A stretch of DNA of 64,000 nt from the NCBI GenBank assembly GCA_029880855.1, contig JAOUNS010000002.1, positions 62,001 through 126,000 of the forward strand, in the 5' to 3' direction. A program made the position numbers and the translations under genes. A model generated the notes under the pieces. The model saw only the letters and a list, made by a program, of their open reading frames with translations, did no database searches and was not told the origin of the DNA. Of this stretch, positions 1-10,166 are shown one piece after another. Position 1 is the stretch's first letter. Each line of letters starts with the position of its first letter. Source of the stretch: Gammaproteobacteria bacterium. GTDB lineage: Bacteria; Pseudomonadota; Gammaproteobacteria; UBA6429; Thiohalophilaceae.

Positions 1-758
1 GTTTTTTCATAAACGAAACCAAACTGCAGCTTGCCAAACCAGTTATAGCCTGCCAGGCGCAGACCACTGAGTTTCGCCCGGTCAATATTCATTGTATTGA
101 TATTGGTGACCGCCATGCCATCCCAGTCTTCATATCCGATACCCAGATATAAACCGTCCCGCTTATACATCAAAGCATAACTGCGCATGGCCATGGCATT
201 GTCATCCGCCTTGCCGCTGGTTTGGGCTGTTGGGTTGCCGGCCGAATACATGACCTGTACTTCCCAGCCATGCCAACCGTGTCGATACAGAGCGGCATTT
301 TCACCACGATCATTCATTTTCACATCATCCAGCATACTGGCCCCCAGCAAGGCCAGCCGGTCCGGCACCAAATCACTGAACAATCCCCAGTGGCCGGCGA
401 CTATTTTGTAGGGTGTATCATTATGCCCAAGCAGGATTTCTCCATATGCGCCGCCAAACCCAAGATAGCTGTTGCGTGTGGCATATTGCCCACCGGTTTC
501 ATCCAGCTGAATTGTTTGCTCCAGTTGCCAGAGAACCAATGGTCCGGTGGGAGTAATATGTTCCCCCTTGAATCCAATGCGACTGGCGTTACTGGAAATA
601 CTGTTACCTGTGTTCTGCCCGTCATTATGGTAGTTTGCAGAAAGATGGAGTTTTCCATAAATTTCCAGTTGTTTGCCCGCCACCTCCACCGCATCAACAA
701 GGCATGTAACAAATAAAAAGGAAAAACCCAGGAAATATCGGCCATATATCTGTTTCAT
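1..758 (-). CDS. Gram-negative porin (Porin_4 type), 3' end outside the window
   Basis: General outer-membrane diffusion porin forming a trimeric 16-stranded barrel. I translated the open frame directly: it begins at an ATG at 758 and stays open to the window edge (about 252 residues). Residues 1-23 form a signal peptide (hydrophobic core LGFSFLFVTCL, cleavage near VDA/VEV). The mature start LEIYGKLHLSANY, then SRIGFKG, a WQLEQ segment, RNSYLGFGGAYGEILLGHNDTPYK and later YSAGNP and AMRSYALMYK are the usual strand 1-3 and L3-region signatures of proteobacterial porins. The C-terminal half, with the terminal aromatic residue, lies to the left of the window. No strong ribosome-binding site is seen. 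It is transcribed divergently from the sensor kinase at 937. Substrate cannot be predicted. Confidence 0.85.
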   Translation of the reverse strand, partial: MKQIYGRYFLGFSFLFVTCLVDAVEVAGKQLEIYGKLHLSANYHNDGQNTGNSISSNASRIGFKGEHITPTGPLVLWQLEQTIQLDETGGQYATRNSYLGFGGAYGEILLGHNDTPYKIVAGHWGLFSDLVPDRLALLGASMLDDVKMNDRGENAALYRHGWHGWEVQVMYSAGNPTAQTSGKADDNAMAMRSYALMYKRDGLYLGIGYEDWDGMAVTNINTMNIDRAKLSGLRLAGYNWFGKLQFGFVYEK

Positions 759-936
759 TGTGTTTCGCTGTTGTCTACCCAATAAACATTGTTGAATCTG
801 GAACCCACCATGTATATGTTTGTGATAATTTTTAACAATTCAAACCGCCATATAGCGCAAACTTCCGTACCAGCACATCTCCAGCATTAATTCATCAGTT
901 ATACTATCCATTGATACTGTTTTTGATGTGTAGACG

Positions 937-3912
937 ATGTTCCGGCATTTCATGCGTAAAACAATAATTAATCGATATTTAGCCAGTCTGCTTTTTTTTA
1001 CAGGTATGGTGACAACATTATGCGCGCTTGTTTGGTCGCAGCTTGCGGTGCAAACAGCCACGGCGGCAGATGCGTTGCCTGCAGAATTGACCGTTGCCTC
1101 CAGTAACAACTTCCCCCCCATTAATATGCTGGACGACGACGGTCGATTGTCCGGCTTCGGGCGCGACCTGTCAGATGCCGTGATGGCCGATCTGGGTATA
1201 AAGGTCAAGCGTCGGCATTCTGCAATCTGGACTGACGTTCTGGGCTGGCTGGATCGGGGAGAAATTGATCTCATCCATGATACCGGTTATACGACTGAGC
1301 GGGACAAGTACCTTGACTATACCGTGCCGATTATTGAAATGCCGGAAATGATTTTCGTCAAAAATGGAAGATTTGATATCAATACACTGAACTCACTGCA
1401 TGGCAAAACCGTGGCTTGTGTCAATAAACATATAACACATCTCTATTTACAAAATTTTCCGGAAATTAAGTGCCATATAGTCAATAAACCTATCGAAGGA
1501 CTATACGCCTTGGTGGGCGGCACCGTGGATGCCTTTGTCTACCCGCGTGAAATTGTCATGTATTTTGCACAAAAACTTCGTGTCAGTGGTGAGATTAAAA
1601 TGGTCGGTGAACCACTGCGTGTTTTATCCTGGTCCATGACGGTGCGAGAAGGCAACACCCGCCTGTTGGAAATTTTAAACAAGGGCATCACGCATGTCAG
1701 GGAGACCGGTGAATATCAAAAAATCTACAATAAGTGGTTTGGGCAACGCTTGTTGGCCGGCTATACCAGGACAGAAGTTGCGATAATTGTTATTGCTGTT
1801 GTCGTGATTTCTTTGTTTCTCGGCACAAGTATTGTTCTGCTCATTTATAACCGGCGACTCAAGTCGACCAAGGATGCGCTTGAACAAAGTGAAAAAAAAT
1901 ACACCGAAGTTGCCGCCAACATACCCGGTGCGGTATTTCAGATATCCAAACGTGACAAACAGGATTGTCAACTTGCCTTTATCAGCCAGGGTATGGCGCG
2001 GACGATTGGTGTACCTGCGACAAAATTACTCGGAGAGCTTTCCGCAATAACAGCGTATATACATCAGGATGATCGTAGCCGCTTCCACGACAGTCTGATG
2101 AATTCCATTAGCGCAGGAACGGCCTGGCAGTCAGAATTCCGGATCATCACCCAACAGAATGAAACGCTCTGGTTCAGGGCTTCATCACAACCCACCCGCT
2201 TCGCGGACGACAATATCATCTACAACGGCATTTTGCTGAACATTTCGGATTTCAAGGAATTGCAACAGCAACAGTATCATTTTTTTGAATTAACCAATCA
2301 TTTACTCTGCGTGGCCGGTTTTGACGGTTATTTCAAATTACTCAACCCGACGTGGAGTACTGTTCTGGGTTTCAGTTTGCAGGAATTATACACCATACCG
2401 TTTGTCGATTTTGTTCACCCGGATGATCGGGACAAAACCATTGCCGAGACAGCCAAACTGGCCGAGCGCAATGGTACTACCATTGGGTTTGAAAACCGCT
2501 ATTTGTGCCAAAATGGCGAGTATCGCTATCTCTCCTGGATGGCGGTCTCCTCTCCATATACGGATGAAATCTTTGCAGCCGCCAATGACATCACTGCCTT
2601 AAAAAAAGCCGAAGCGCAGTTACAACATTCAAATGAATTATTGGAAGAGAGGGTGTTGCAACGCACCACTGAATTACAACTTTCCAATGAAAAACTGCAA
2701 TTGGAAATCGAACAACGTCGACGAATTGAAAATGCCATGCAGGCTGCCAAGGAAGAAGCCGAGCGCGCAAACATGGCCAAATCGGAATTTCTCTCCAGAA
2801 TGAGTCACGAATTGCGTACACCACTCAATGCTATTCTGGGATTTGCACAATTACTGGAATCCACCAAGGATATACCACACACCGAGGTTATAGAATATGC
2901 CAATGAAATATATAAGGCAGGTGATCACTTACACAAGCTAATCAATGAAGTGCTTGACCTTTCAAGAATCGAAGCAGGTCGACTTGATATATCCATGCAA
3001 TCAATCGACCTTGGTGTACTCATTCAGGATTGTTTAGCCTTTATCAAACCGATGGCGGATGCCGGTTCAGTAACACTCACCGTTTCTCCAGCCAATGAAT
3101 CTGTATACGTACATGCCGATGTGTTGCGGCTCAAGCAGATTTTTCTGAACCTGATGAGTAATGCAGTGAAGTATAATCGGCCCGGTGGCAATGTCAGTAT
3201 AGAGTATACACTGTGTGATAAAAACAGGGTTAAATGTACAGTAAGTGATACCGGGCATGGATTAAGTCATGCAGAACTAAACAACCTCTTCCAGGCTTTT
3301 AACCGACTCGGCGCTGAACACAGTGGTGTTGAAGGGACCGGGATCGGATTGGTCATTACCAAAAAATTGCTTGAATTGATGGACAGCACGCTGGAAGTAA
3401 GCAGTGAACCAAATCAGGGCAGTAAATTTTCTTTCGTACTTGCGCGTACCAATACCGATACAGCAGGATTACCAAAACCAACCATGAATCATCCCGTAAC
3501 AGGTGACACAAAAGAAGTATCACGAATTGTTTTATATGTGGAAGACAACCCTGCCAACATGCGACTGGTGGAAAAAACACTGGAAAAAATCTCCGGTCTA
3601 CAGCTGGCCACCGCAGTTACCGCAGAACAGGGAATTGAACTTGCACAGACCCATCGACCTGACCTGATACTGATGGATATAAACCTGCCGGGCATGAATG
3701 GTCTGGAAGCATTGGCGCAATTGCAAGCCCTGCCTGCAACCCGGAATATACCGGTTGTTGCTGTTACGGCTGATGCCATGTCCAACTCAGTTGCACAAGG
3801 ACTGAAGGCCGGCTTCAAAGCCTATATCACCAAACCCATTAACATCCATGATTTGAAACAAGTGGTGGTTAAATATCTCCCACTGAATCCCCGTCAGGTC
3901 GTAAACCAATAG
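937..3912 (+). CDS. Hybrid sensor histidine kinase with periplasmic solute-binding sensor domain
   Basis: Membrane-bound two-component sensor of BvgS/EvgS-like design, 991 residues. Order seen: N-terminal signal/anchor (13-33), one bacterial extracellular solute-binding family 3 domain (about 48-270), a membrane segment (about 280-304), two PAS domains (about 318-440 and 445-555), a coiled coil (560-615), HisKA with His624 in SHELRTPLN, HATPase_c (about 725-845, N box LMSNAVKYN, G boxes DTGHGL and GTGIGL) and a receiver domain (866-985) with acidic pair Glu869/Asp870, phospho-acceptor Asp914 (LMDINLPG) and Lys in TKP. There is no Hpt domain, so relay would need a separate phosphotransfer protein, or the receiver tunes the kinase. 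A family 3 domain suggests sensing of an amino acid or similar small ligand. Start could also be the ATG at 952; neither has a clear Shine-Dalgarno. No cognate response regulator gene is adjacent. Confidence 0.9.
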   Translation: MFRHFMRKTIINRYLASLLFFTGMVTTLCALVWSQLAVQTATAADALPAELTVASSNNFPPINMLDDDGRLSGFGRDLSDAVMADLGIKVKRRHSAIWTDVLGWLDRGEIDLIHDTGYTTERDKYLDYTVPIIEMPEMIFVKNGRFDINTLNSLHGKTVACVNKHITHLYLQNFPEIKCHIVNKPIEGLYALVGGTVDAFVYPREIVMYFAQKLRVSGEIKMVGEPLRVLSWSMTVREGNTRLLEILNKGITHVRETGEYQKIYNKWFGQRLLAGYTRTEVAIIVIAVVVISLFLGTSIVLLIYNRRLKSTKDALEQSEKKYTEVAANIPGAVFQISKRDKQDCQLAFISQGMARTIGVPATKLLGELSAITAYIHQDDRSRFHDSLMNSISAGTAWQSEFRIITQQNETLWFRASSQPTRFADDNIIYNGILLNISDFKELQQQQYHFFELTNHLLCVAGFDGYFKLLNPTWSTVLGFSLQELYTIPFVDFVHPDDRDKTIAETAKLAERNGTTIGFENRYLCQNGEYRYLSWMAVSSPYTDEIFAAANDITALKKAEAQLQHSNELLEERVLQRTTELQLSNEKLQLEIEQRRRIENAMQAAKEEAERANMAKSEFLSRMSHELRTPLNAILGFAQLLESTKDIPHTEVIEYANEIYKAGDHLHKLINEVLDLSRIEAGRLDISMQSIDLGVLIQDCLAFIKPMADAGSVTLTVSPANESVYVHADVLRLKQIFLNLMSNAVKYNRPGGNVSIEYTLCDKNRVKCTVSDTGHGLSHAELNNLFQAFNRLGAEHSGVEGTGIGLVITKKLLELMDSTLEVSSEPNQGSKFSFVLARTNTDTAGLPKPTMNHPVTGDTKEVSRIVLYVEDNPANMRLVEKTLEKISGLQLATAVTAEQGIELAQTHRPDLILMDINLPGMNGLEALAQLQALPATRNIPVVAVTADAMSNSVAQGLKAGFKAYITKPINIHDLKQVVVKYLPLNPRQVVNQ

Positions 3913-4164
3913 CGTTGTTTGACGAACTATCCTTGCCAGGCCGATTCCGTTCACAGACGTGATGCCAAAACGCGACTCAGTTCTCATCTCTGACATCTCG
4001 TCCACCCAGAATCATAATCTCTTGTAAAAACAAAAAGATATAGAAAGAATACTAAAATCAATTTTTCCGACATGCCATAAAGTCCACGCCAAACCTGCCG
4101 ATACCAAAGAGACAGCTGTAAATTCGTTGATCCGGGTGCTCTTACCCTGCAGAAGGAGCGTGTC

Positions 4165-5187
4165 ATGAATATTCCGAATTTTTTCAAAGCAGGAATTCTT
4201 TTCTCAATAGTTGCTGTTTTCATCTCAGGTTGTGGTGGCTCCGGCACAGGGCAAAGTGGTGTTTCTGCCAATGCGCAGGGGTACACTGATAATGCGTGGA
4301 CGACGATCACCCCAATAAATGGCGCAAGAGCGGGTATGTCAAGTTGCTCCTATCAAGACAATATCTACATTTTTGGTGGCACAGATTTTCATACCACTGT
4401 TGAGATGTTGGACATCGCGACCAACACCTGGTACACACGAACACCATTAACAACTCCGCGTCGATATGGTTCGGCGTGTGCAGTGATACAAGACAAAATT
4501 TACGTCATTGGCGGTTATAAGGATTTATCATCCACGAACTTGTATTTGAATAATGTAGAAGTCTATTCACCTGACAGCGATTCCTGGTCAACTGCGTCCC
4601 CAATGAATCTTGCCCGAGCCAATCATTCCTCTGCTGTTGTCAATGGAAAAATCTATGTTTTTGGCGGCAGAAATCAAGATCTACATATATCCCAAAGTGA
4701 TGTCGTTGAGGAATACAACCCCGCAACAGATACATGGACCATAGTATCTACAATGCCCATTGCGCATCATTCCATGGCCATTACTGAACTCAATGACAAA
4801 ATATACCTGTTCGGTGGATATAATAGTGCAGGAGCTTCAAACCTTGTCTATGAATATACGCCCCAAAATAACAGTTGGGATATGAAAGCATTTATGCCAA
4901 CAGCTCGTTCAGGTCTTACAGCCTCAATTATAAAGGGCAAGATATATGTTGCAGGTGGTAGTGTTGGCGGCATGGACAGTATGAAAACACTTGAGATATA
5001 CAATCCTGTATCTGACTCATGGCAAGCAGGTAATGATATGCCGACTGCCCGTGAGTACCATGTTGCAAACACATATAATAACAAGATATATATGATAGCC
5101 GGCAGAACTACTGTTGCCTATGATGGTGATATTGCATCGGTTGAAGTCTACGATCCCGCTAAAGACGGCAATCAGGATGAGCAGTAA
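4165..5187 (+). CDS. Kelch-repeat lipoprotein
   Basis: Predicted lipid-anchored beta-propeller, 340 residues. The signal peptide ends in the lipobox ISGC, giving lipidated Cys23, followed by a Gly/Ser-rich linker. From about residue 43 there are six Kelch units of about 48-50 residues, each with the double glycine on strand 2 (IFGGT, VIGGY, VFGGR, LFGGY, VAGGS and a degenerate MIAGR), a distal aromatic/Trp (TNTWY, SDSWS, TDTWT, NNSWD, SDSWQ) and a VEVY/LEIY-type strand, consistent with a closed six-bladed propeller. The start is set by AGAAGGAG upstream of ATG 4165. It follows the sensor kinase on the same strand after 252 bases, so it may be its own unit. Function unknown; Kelch propellers usually bind proteins or glycans. 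A strong hairpin follows. Confidence 0.8.
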   Translation: MNIPNFFKAGILFSIVAVFISGCGGSGTGQSGVSANAQGYTDNAWTTITPINGARAGMSSCSYQDNIYIFGGTDFHTTVEMLDIATNTWYTRTPLTTPRRYGSACAVIQDKIYVIGGYKDLSSTNLYLNNVEVYSPDSDSWSTASPMNLARANHSSAVVNGKIYVFGGRNQDLHISQSDVVEEYNPATDTWTIVSTMPIAHHSMAITELNDKIYLFGGYNSAGASNLVYEYTPQNNSWDMKAFMPTARSGLTASIIKGKIYVAGGSVGGMDSMKTLEIYNPVSDSWQAGNDMPTAREYHVANTYNNKIYMIAGRTTVAYDGDIASVEVYDPAKDGNQDEQ

Positions 5188-5226
5188 CAAGCTCTCCTGG
5201 TCACAATTTACAGGAATATATCACTC

Positions 5227-5257
5227 TAAACCCTGACACACCCGGTGTCAGGGTTTA
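5227..5257 (+). terminator. Hairpin between Kelch gene and pgi
   Basis: Perfect 13-bp inverted repeat TAAACCCTGACAC / GTGTCAGGGTTTA with a 5-base loop (5240-5244). It lies between convergent genes, and both flanks carry short A or T stretches, so it could end transcripts from both sides; the T tract is short. Confidence 0.65.
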
Positions 5258-5347
5258 ATGCCGTTGTCTGTGTCTGCTTGTTAACCGGATATAGCGTTAC
5301 TTTTGTGACAAATTCCTGCAGATATTGTCTCCTTTACTCCTGCATTA

Positions 5348-7003
5348 CTAGCTGTCTTTACCGGGACGATTTCGTTTGTAGTGGTTGATCAGACCGTTGG
5401 TGGATGCATCGTGTGATGATATTTCGATATCCCCTTCCAGTTCCGGCAGGATTTTACTTGCCAGCTGCTTGCCCAGTTCAACGCCCCATTGGTCAAATGA
5501 GTTGATGTTCCAGATCACCCCCTGGGTAAAGATCTTGTGCTCATACATGGCAATGAGCGAACCCAGGGTACGCGGGTTGAGGGTCTTGAACAGAATGGTT
5601 GTTGTCGGTTTGTTACCGGGAAATATCTTGTAGGGTAACAGGGCTTCCAGAGCCGCAGAGTCATAGCCGGCAGCGACCAGTTCCGCCCGCGCCTCGGTCT
5701 CCGTTTTACCCTTCATAAAAGCTTCTGTCTGCGCAAACACGTTGGACATCAGGATGCGGTGGTGCTCGCGAATACAGTGAAAGCTGCTGACAGGTGCGAG
5801 AATATCGGCCGGCACCAGCTTGGTGCCCTGATGCATCAATTGATAAAAAGCATGCTGGCCGGTAATCCCCAATTGGCCGAAGATCACCGGTCCCGTGTCA
5901 TAGTCAACCTGTTTGCCATCCCGATCAATACTCTTGCCATTGCTTTCCATGTCCAGCTGCCGCAGGTAATCGGGGAAATAGCGCAAGTGTTCGTCATAGG
6001 GCAAAACGGCATAGGTCTGGGTTTTGAAAAAATTGTTATACCAGATCCCCAGCAATGCCATGATGACCGGGATGTTCTGTTCCAGCGGCGCGGTTCGAAA
6101 GTGTTCATCCATCTCAGAGGCCCCGCGCAACATCTCCCGGAAATGGTCCATCCCCACCGCAACAGCAATCGACAATCCGACAGCTGACCAGAGTGAATAG
6201 CGCCCGCCGACCCAGTCCCACATGCGATAAACATTTTCCGGTGCAATACCAAACTCGGCTGCGGCCTGTGTGTTATCGGTGACCGAGACAAAATGTTGCG
6301 ACATATGTGCCACATCTTCCGCCGTCTTCAGAAACCACTGCCGGGCGGTGCGCGCATTAACCAGTGTGTCCTGAGTGGTGAAGCTTTTGGAGACGATGAT
6401 AAACAGCGTGGTCTCCGGGCGCAGTTTTTCCAGGGTATAGGTAATGTGGTTTTCATCCACATTGGAGACAAAGTGAACACCCAAATCACGGATGGCAAAC
6501 GGTTTGAGCGCCTCCGTGGCCATTACCGGGCCCAGATCTGACCCGCCGACACCGATATTGACGATATCGGTAATGGGTTGGCCGGTATAGCCGCGCCAGG
6601 CACGGGAACGCACCGCCTCCGAAAAGCTTTCCATTTGCGCCAGCACCGCCGCCACTTCCGTCATCACATCCTTGCCGCCGGTCGAACCTTTGGCATCAGC
6701 CTGGCGGCGCAAAGCGGTATGCAATACCGCCCGGTGTTCCGTGTGATTGATTTGTTCCCCGGCGAACATTTTTTCAATCCAGTCAGCCAATCCCCGCTCT
6801 CTGGCCAACTCGAACAACAGGGTCATGGTCTGTCGGGAAACCCGATTTTTGGAATAATCGAGCAGGATATCGTTAAATTTGACTGAAAAATGCTCAAATC
6901 GCGCCGGGTCATCGCGAAACATGTCCCGCATGTGTTCAAGGCAAATTTCATGGAAGTGGTCCTGCAGGTGTTGCCACGCGGGTAATGTCGTCAGCGAACT
7001 CAT
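5348..7003 (-). CDS. pgi: Glucose-6-phosphate isomerase
   Basis: Interconverts glucose 6-phosphate and fructose 6-phosphate in the cytoplasm (glycolysis, gluconeogenesis). At 551 residues it matches the E. coli-type enzyme. Recognisable are the sugar-phosphate binding signature around FIIVSKSFTTQDTL, the second signature WVGGRYSLWSAVGLS, the MESNGKSID loop, the catalytic GQHAFYQLMHQG region and the C-terminal KQLASKILPEL with the active-site Lys. The start ATG at 7003 follows AGAAGGATTT, a good Shine-Dalgarno. It is divergent from ppc with about 200 bases between them. Confidence 0.97.
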   Translation of the reverse strand: MSSLTTLPAWQHLQDHFHEICLEHMRDMFRDDPARFEHFSVKFNDILLDYSKNRVSRQTMTLLFELARERGLADWIEKMFAGEQINHTEHRAVLHTALRRQADAKGSTGGKDVMTEVAAVLAQMESFSEAVRSRAWRGYTGQPITDIVNIGVGGSDLGPVMATEALKPFAIRDLGVHFVSNVDENHITYTLEKLRPETTLFIIVSKSFTTQDTLVNARTARQWFLKTAEDVAHMSQHFVSVTDNTQAAAEFGIAPENVYRMWDWVGGRYSLWSAVGLSIAVAVGMDHFREMLRGASEMDEHFRTAPLEQNIPVIMALLGIWYNNFFKTQTYAVLPYDEHLRYFPDYLRQLDMESNGKSIDRDGKQVDYDTGPVIFGQLGITGQHAFYQLMHQGTKLVPADILAPVSSFHCIREHHRILMSNVFAQTEAFMKGKTETEARAELVAAGYDSAALEALLPYKIFPGNKPTTTILFKTLNPRTLGSLIAMYEHKIFTQGVIWNINSFDQWGVELGKQLASKILPELEGDIEISSHDASTNGLINHYKRNRPGKDS

Positions 7004-7162
7004 AAATCCTTCTGCTTATCGTTATTTTGTTATGTTGCGTAACCTGATTGTAGCGAGATTACCCCTGGAATCCCAATCGGCGTCCGGACTGAAAAGCTTT
7101 AGTTGGCTGAATTTTCTACGTTTCATGGCTGTCAAGGGGGCGATCTCGGCGGTTTCGACAGG

Positions 7163-7168
7163 TATAAT
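7163..7168 (+). promoter_or_regulatory. Consensus -10 element upstream of ppc
   Basis: A perfect TATAAT sits 33 bases upstream of the ppc ATG at 7202. I see no good -35 hexamer 16-18 bases upstream, so it would need an activator or be a chance match. If used, transcription starts near 7175, which makes an upstream TTG start at 7103 impossible and supports the ATG at 7202 or 7250. Confidence 0.4.
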
Positions 7169-7201
7169 CCGCCCCTTGGCCAATTTTTCAAATTTGATGT
7201 T

Positions 7202-10048
7202 ATGAATGCAGATGTGAAACAAACACCCCTGCGCCGGACACTGCCCAACATGCCGGCGGCCAGGGACAAGCAACTCCGCTCACGCGTGAAACTGTTCGGG
7301 AATATTCTCGGCAAGGTCTTGCTCAACCATGCCGGCAAGCGCGTCTTTGATGCAGTGGAGACCCTGCGCAGGGGGCATATCAGCCTGCGTAAACGGGAAA
7401 ACAGTCGCAAACGGGCGCAACTGGCCAGGTTGGTGGAAGATCTGGATCCGGAAACCCTGACCCATGTTATCCGCGCCTTCAGCATTTATTTCGGTCTGGT
7501 GAATATCGCCGAAGAAGCCTATTTACACGAACAGCGTCGCAAGCTGGAAAAGCGCACCAGTGCCAACTGGCCCGGCTCCTATGACGAAACCCTGCGCGAA
7601 ATGCAGGGCATGGGCATCACCTCCAACCAGTTACAGGAAATGTTGACCCGTCTGGCCTACATTCCGGTCATTACCGCCCACCCCACGGAAGCCAAACGCC
7701 GTTCGGTGCTGGAAGAGATGCGTCGCGTCTATATCATCAGTGAGAAGCTCGACAGCAACCAGATCAGCCCGCTGGAGCGCGAAGCGGTTATTGAGCAACT
7801 GGAGCGCCATATCCAGATCCTCTACAAAACCAATGAAGTACGTTCGCGCAAATTGCAGGTGATTGACGAGGTGAAGAACGGGCTGTTCTATTTCCGCAAC
7901 AGCCTGTTTAAGGCGGTACCCACCACCTATCGCCGGATGGAGCGCGCCATACAGCGCGTCTACGGTCAGCCGGATGGCCACTTGCCCGGCATTACCGTGC
8001 CCAGTTTCATCCGTTTTGGCTCCTGGATCGGCGGCGACCGGGACGGTAATCCGTTTGTGAAACCGGAAACCACAGCCATGGCCCTGCGTATGCAGGCACG
8101 CGAAGCAACACAGGAATATGTCATCCGTGCCGCTCGCCTGAGTCACATCCTGTCTCACTCCAGCAAGTTGTGCAAACCCAGCTCGGCCTTCCTCGACAAA
8201 CTGGCCCGTGATGAAGCTGACGTACCGGCAGCCTTCAGGGATAACCCTGATCGGTTTAACCAGGAGCCTTACCGACGCAAGCTGTACATGATGAACTGGC
8301 GGTTAAAGCGCAACCTGAAGGCGCTGGATGCCCTGCTGGATGGCGAAGCAGCGCCAAAAAACGATTCTGGTTACCGCACTGAGCAGGAACTCTTGCACGA
8401 TCTCTATTTGATCCGTGATTCCCTCATTAACCACGGTGACGCCAATGTCGCCAGTGGTGAGTTACAGGAATTTATCCGTCTGGTTGAAACCTTCGGATTT
8501 TATCTGGTCAAGCTCGATGTCCGTCAGGAATCGACGATTCACACCGAGACCGTGAAAGAGGTACTGCAAAAAATCGATGGCACCGATTACGAAAGTCTGG
8601 ATGAAGATGGTCGGCTGACACTGTTGGCCAACTATATTGAGTCTGACCGGCCCGACTTCGACCCCGCCGGTCTGAGTGAAATGGCAAAAGAGACCGCTGA
8701 GTTGTTTCATGTTATGGCGCGCATGCGTCAGGAAGTCAGCGTTGAGTGTTTCGGCAACTATGTGATTTCCATGACCCACGAAGCCAGTCATGTGATGGAA
8801 GTGATGTTCCTCGGCTGGCTGGCCGGCCTGGCCGGCAAAAAAGACGGTCAGTGGTTCTGTGAACTGCGCATTTCACCGCTGTTCGAGACCGTTAATGACC
8901 TGGAACATATCGAACCAGTGATGACCCGCCTGCTGGATAATGCAACGTATGCAAAACTTCTGCACGCCTCCGGTAACACCCAGGAAGTCATGCTGGGCTA
9001 CTCTGACTCCTGTAAGGACGGCGGCATTCTTGCCTCCGGCTGGAACCTCTACAAGGCCCAGCAACAAATTACGACCCTGACCAAGGCCCGCCAGATCAAG
9101 TGTCGCCTGTTTCATGGTCGCGGCGGTACGATCGGACGCGGCGGCGGACCGACCCGTGAGTCCATTCTCTCCCAACCCACCGGTACCGTGCATGGCGAGA
9201 TCAAGTTCACCGAACAGGGTGAAGTGCTCTCCTATAAATATGGCAACACAGCCACTGCCGTGTATGAATTGACCATGGGTATCACCGGTCTGCTCAAGGC
9301 CAGCCGCAATATCATCACACCACCGGAACCGGATCGCGAAGAGTTCATGCAGATCATGTCTGAACTCACCCAGTTGGGCGAAAAGAGTTATCGCACACTC
9401 ACCGACAGCACCCCCGGCTTCCTGGATTATTTTTATGAGGCGACACCGGTTTCGGAAATTGCCTTGATGAATATCGGCTCACGCCCCTCACATCGCAAAA
9501 AAACCGATCGCTCCAAGACCTCGGTACGCGCCATCGGCTGGGTCTTTGGCTGGGCGCAGTCACGCCACACCCTGCCTGCCTGGTACGGTATTGGTACCGC
9601 GCTACAGGAATGGGCCAAGGATGATCCCAACAAGCTGACCAAGCTGCGCGAGATGTATCAGAACTGGCCCTATTTCCGAGCCCTGTTGAGTAACTCGCAA
9701 ATGGCCCTGTTCAAGGCAGAGATGAGTATCGCCGAGACCTATGTCGAGCTCTGCAAAAACCAGTCAACGGCCCGTCCGATTTACGAGATGATCGCCAATG
9801 AGTACGTGCGGACGATCCAGAGTGTCTTCGATATTGCACAGATTGACTGCCTGATGGGTGAAACCCCCCATCTGGCCCTGTCGCTGGCACGGCGTGACCC
9901 CTATCTTGATCCACTGAACATGATCCAGTTGATGTTGTTGAAGCGTTACCGTAATGAAGGATTGTCGGAAGAACATCGGGAGATCTGGCTGGATCCGCTG
10001 CTGCGCAGTATCAATGCGATTGCAGCGGGTATGCGGAATACGGGTTAG
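7202..10048 (+). CDS. ppc: Phosphoenolpyruvate carboxylase
   Basis: Carboxylates phosphoenolpyruvate to oxaloacetate, the anaplerotic entry into the TCA cycle. Diagnostic motifs: TAHPTEAKRRS (active-site His), GSWIGGDRDGNPFV, the LGYSDSCKDGGILASGW segment, the glycine loop HGRGGTIGRGGGPTRES and RAIGWVFGWAQSRHTLPAW; the C-terminus ends in NTG as in E. coli. The frame is open from a TTG at 7103, but the family N-terminus aligns with residues from LRSRVKLFG onward, and a TATAAT lies inside that extension, so I start at the ATG at 7202 (948 residues). The ATG at 7250 (MPAARDKQL) is also possible. Neither has a strong Shine-Dalgarno. Confidence 0.96.
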   Translation: MNADVKQTPLRRTLPNMPAARDKQLRSRVKLFGNILGKVLLNHAGKRVFDAVETLRRGHISLRKRENSRKRAQLARLVEDLDPETLTHVIRAFSIYFGLVNIAEEAYLHEQRRKLEKRTSANWPGSYDETLREMQGMGITSNQLQEMLTRLAYIPVITAHPTEAKRRSVLEEMRRVYIISEKLDSNQISPLEREAVIEQLERHIQILYKTNEVRSRKLQVIDEVKNGLFYFRNSLFKAVPTTYRRMERAIQRVYGQPDGHLPGITVPSFIRFGSWIGGDRDGNPFVKPETTAMALRMQAREATQEYVIRAARLSHILSHSSKLCKPSSAFLDKLARDEADVPAAFRDNPDRFNQEPYRRKLYMMNWRLKRNLKALDALLDGEAAPKNDSGYRTEQELLHDLYLIRDSLINHGDANVASGELQEFIRLVETFGFYLVKLDVRQESTIHTETVKEVLQKIDGTDYESLDEDGRLTLLANYIESDRPDFDPAGLSEMAKETAELFHVMARMRQEVSVECFGNYVISMTHEASHVMEVMFLGWLAGLAGKKDGQWFCELRISPLFETVNDLEHIEPVMTRLLDNATYAKLLHASGNTQEVMLGYSDSCKDGGILASGWNLYKAQQQITTLTKARQIKCRLFHGRGGTIGRGGGPTRESILSQPTGTVHGEIKFTEQGEVLSYKYGNTATAVYELTMGITGLLKASRNIITPPEPDREEFMQIMSELTQLGEKSYRTLTDSTPGFLDYFYEATPVSEIALMNIGSRPSHRKKTDRSKTSVRAIGWVFGWAQSRHTLPAWYGIGTALQEWAKDDPNKLTKLREMYQNWPYFRALLSNSQMALFKAEMSIAETYVELCKNQSTARPIYEMIANEYVRTIQSVFDIAQIDCLMGETPHLALSLARRDPYLDPLNMIQLMLLKRYRNEGLSEEHREIWLDPLLRSINAIAAGMRNTG

Positions 10049-10166
10049 CGAACGAGTCCCTGTCAAAGGATATACGGCGGACTGACCGAACGCAGGCATT
10101 CTGCCGGATACTATGCTACTTTCTCATGGGTATATAGGGTTATAACATCGAGGATTAATTATCATC

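Noticed and set aside
401-745. 114-codon minus-strand ORF at the left edge
   Set aside because: It is out of frame with the porin reading (start 758), which translates into a typical porin; the ORF is a shadow of that gene.
7103-7201. TTG-initiated N-terminal extension of ppc
   Set aside because: A TATAAT lies inside it, it has no ribosome-binding site, and the family N-terminus begins later.
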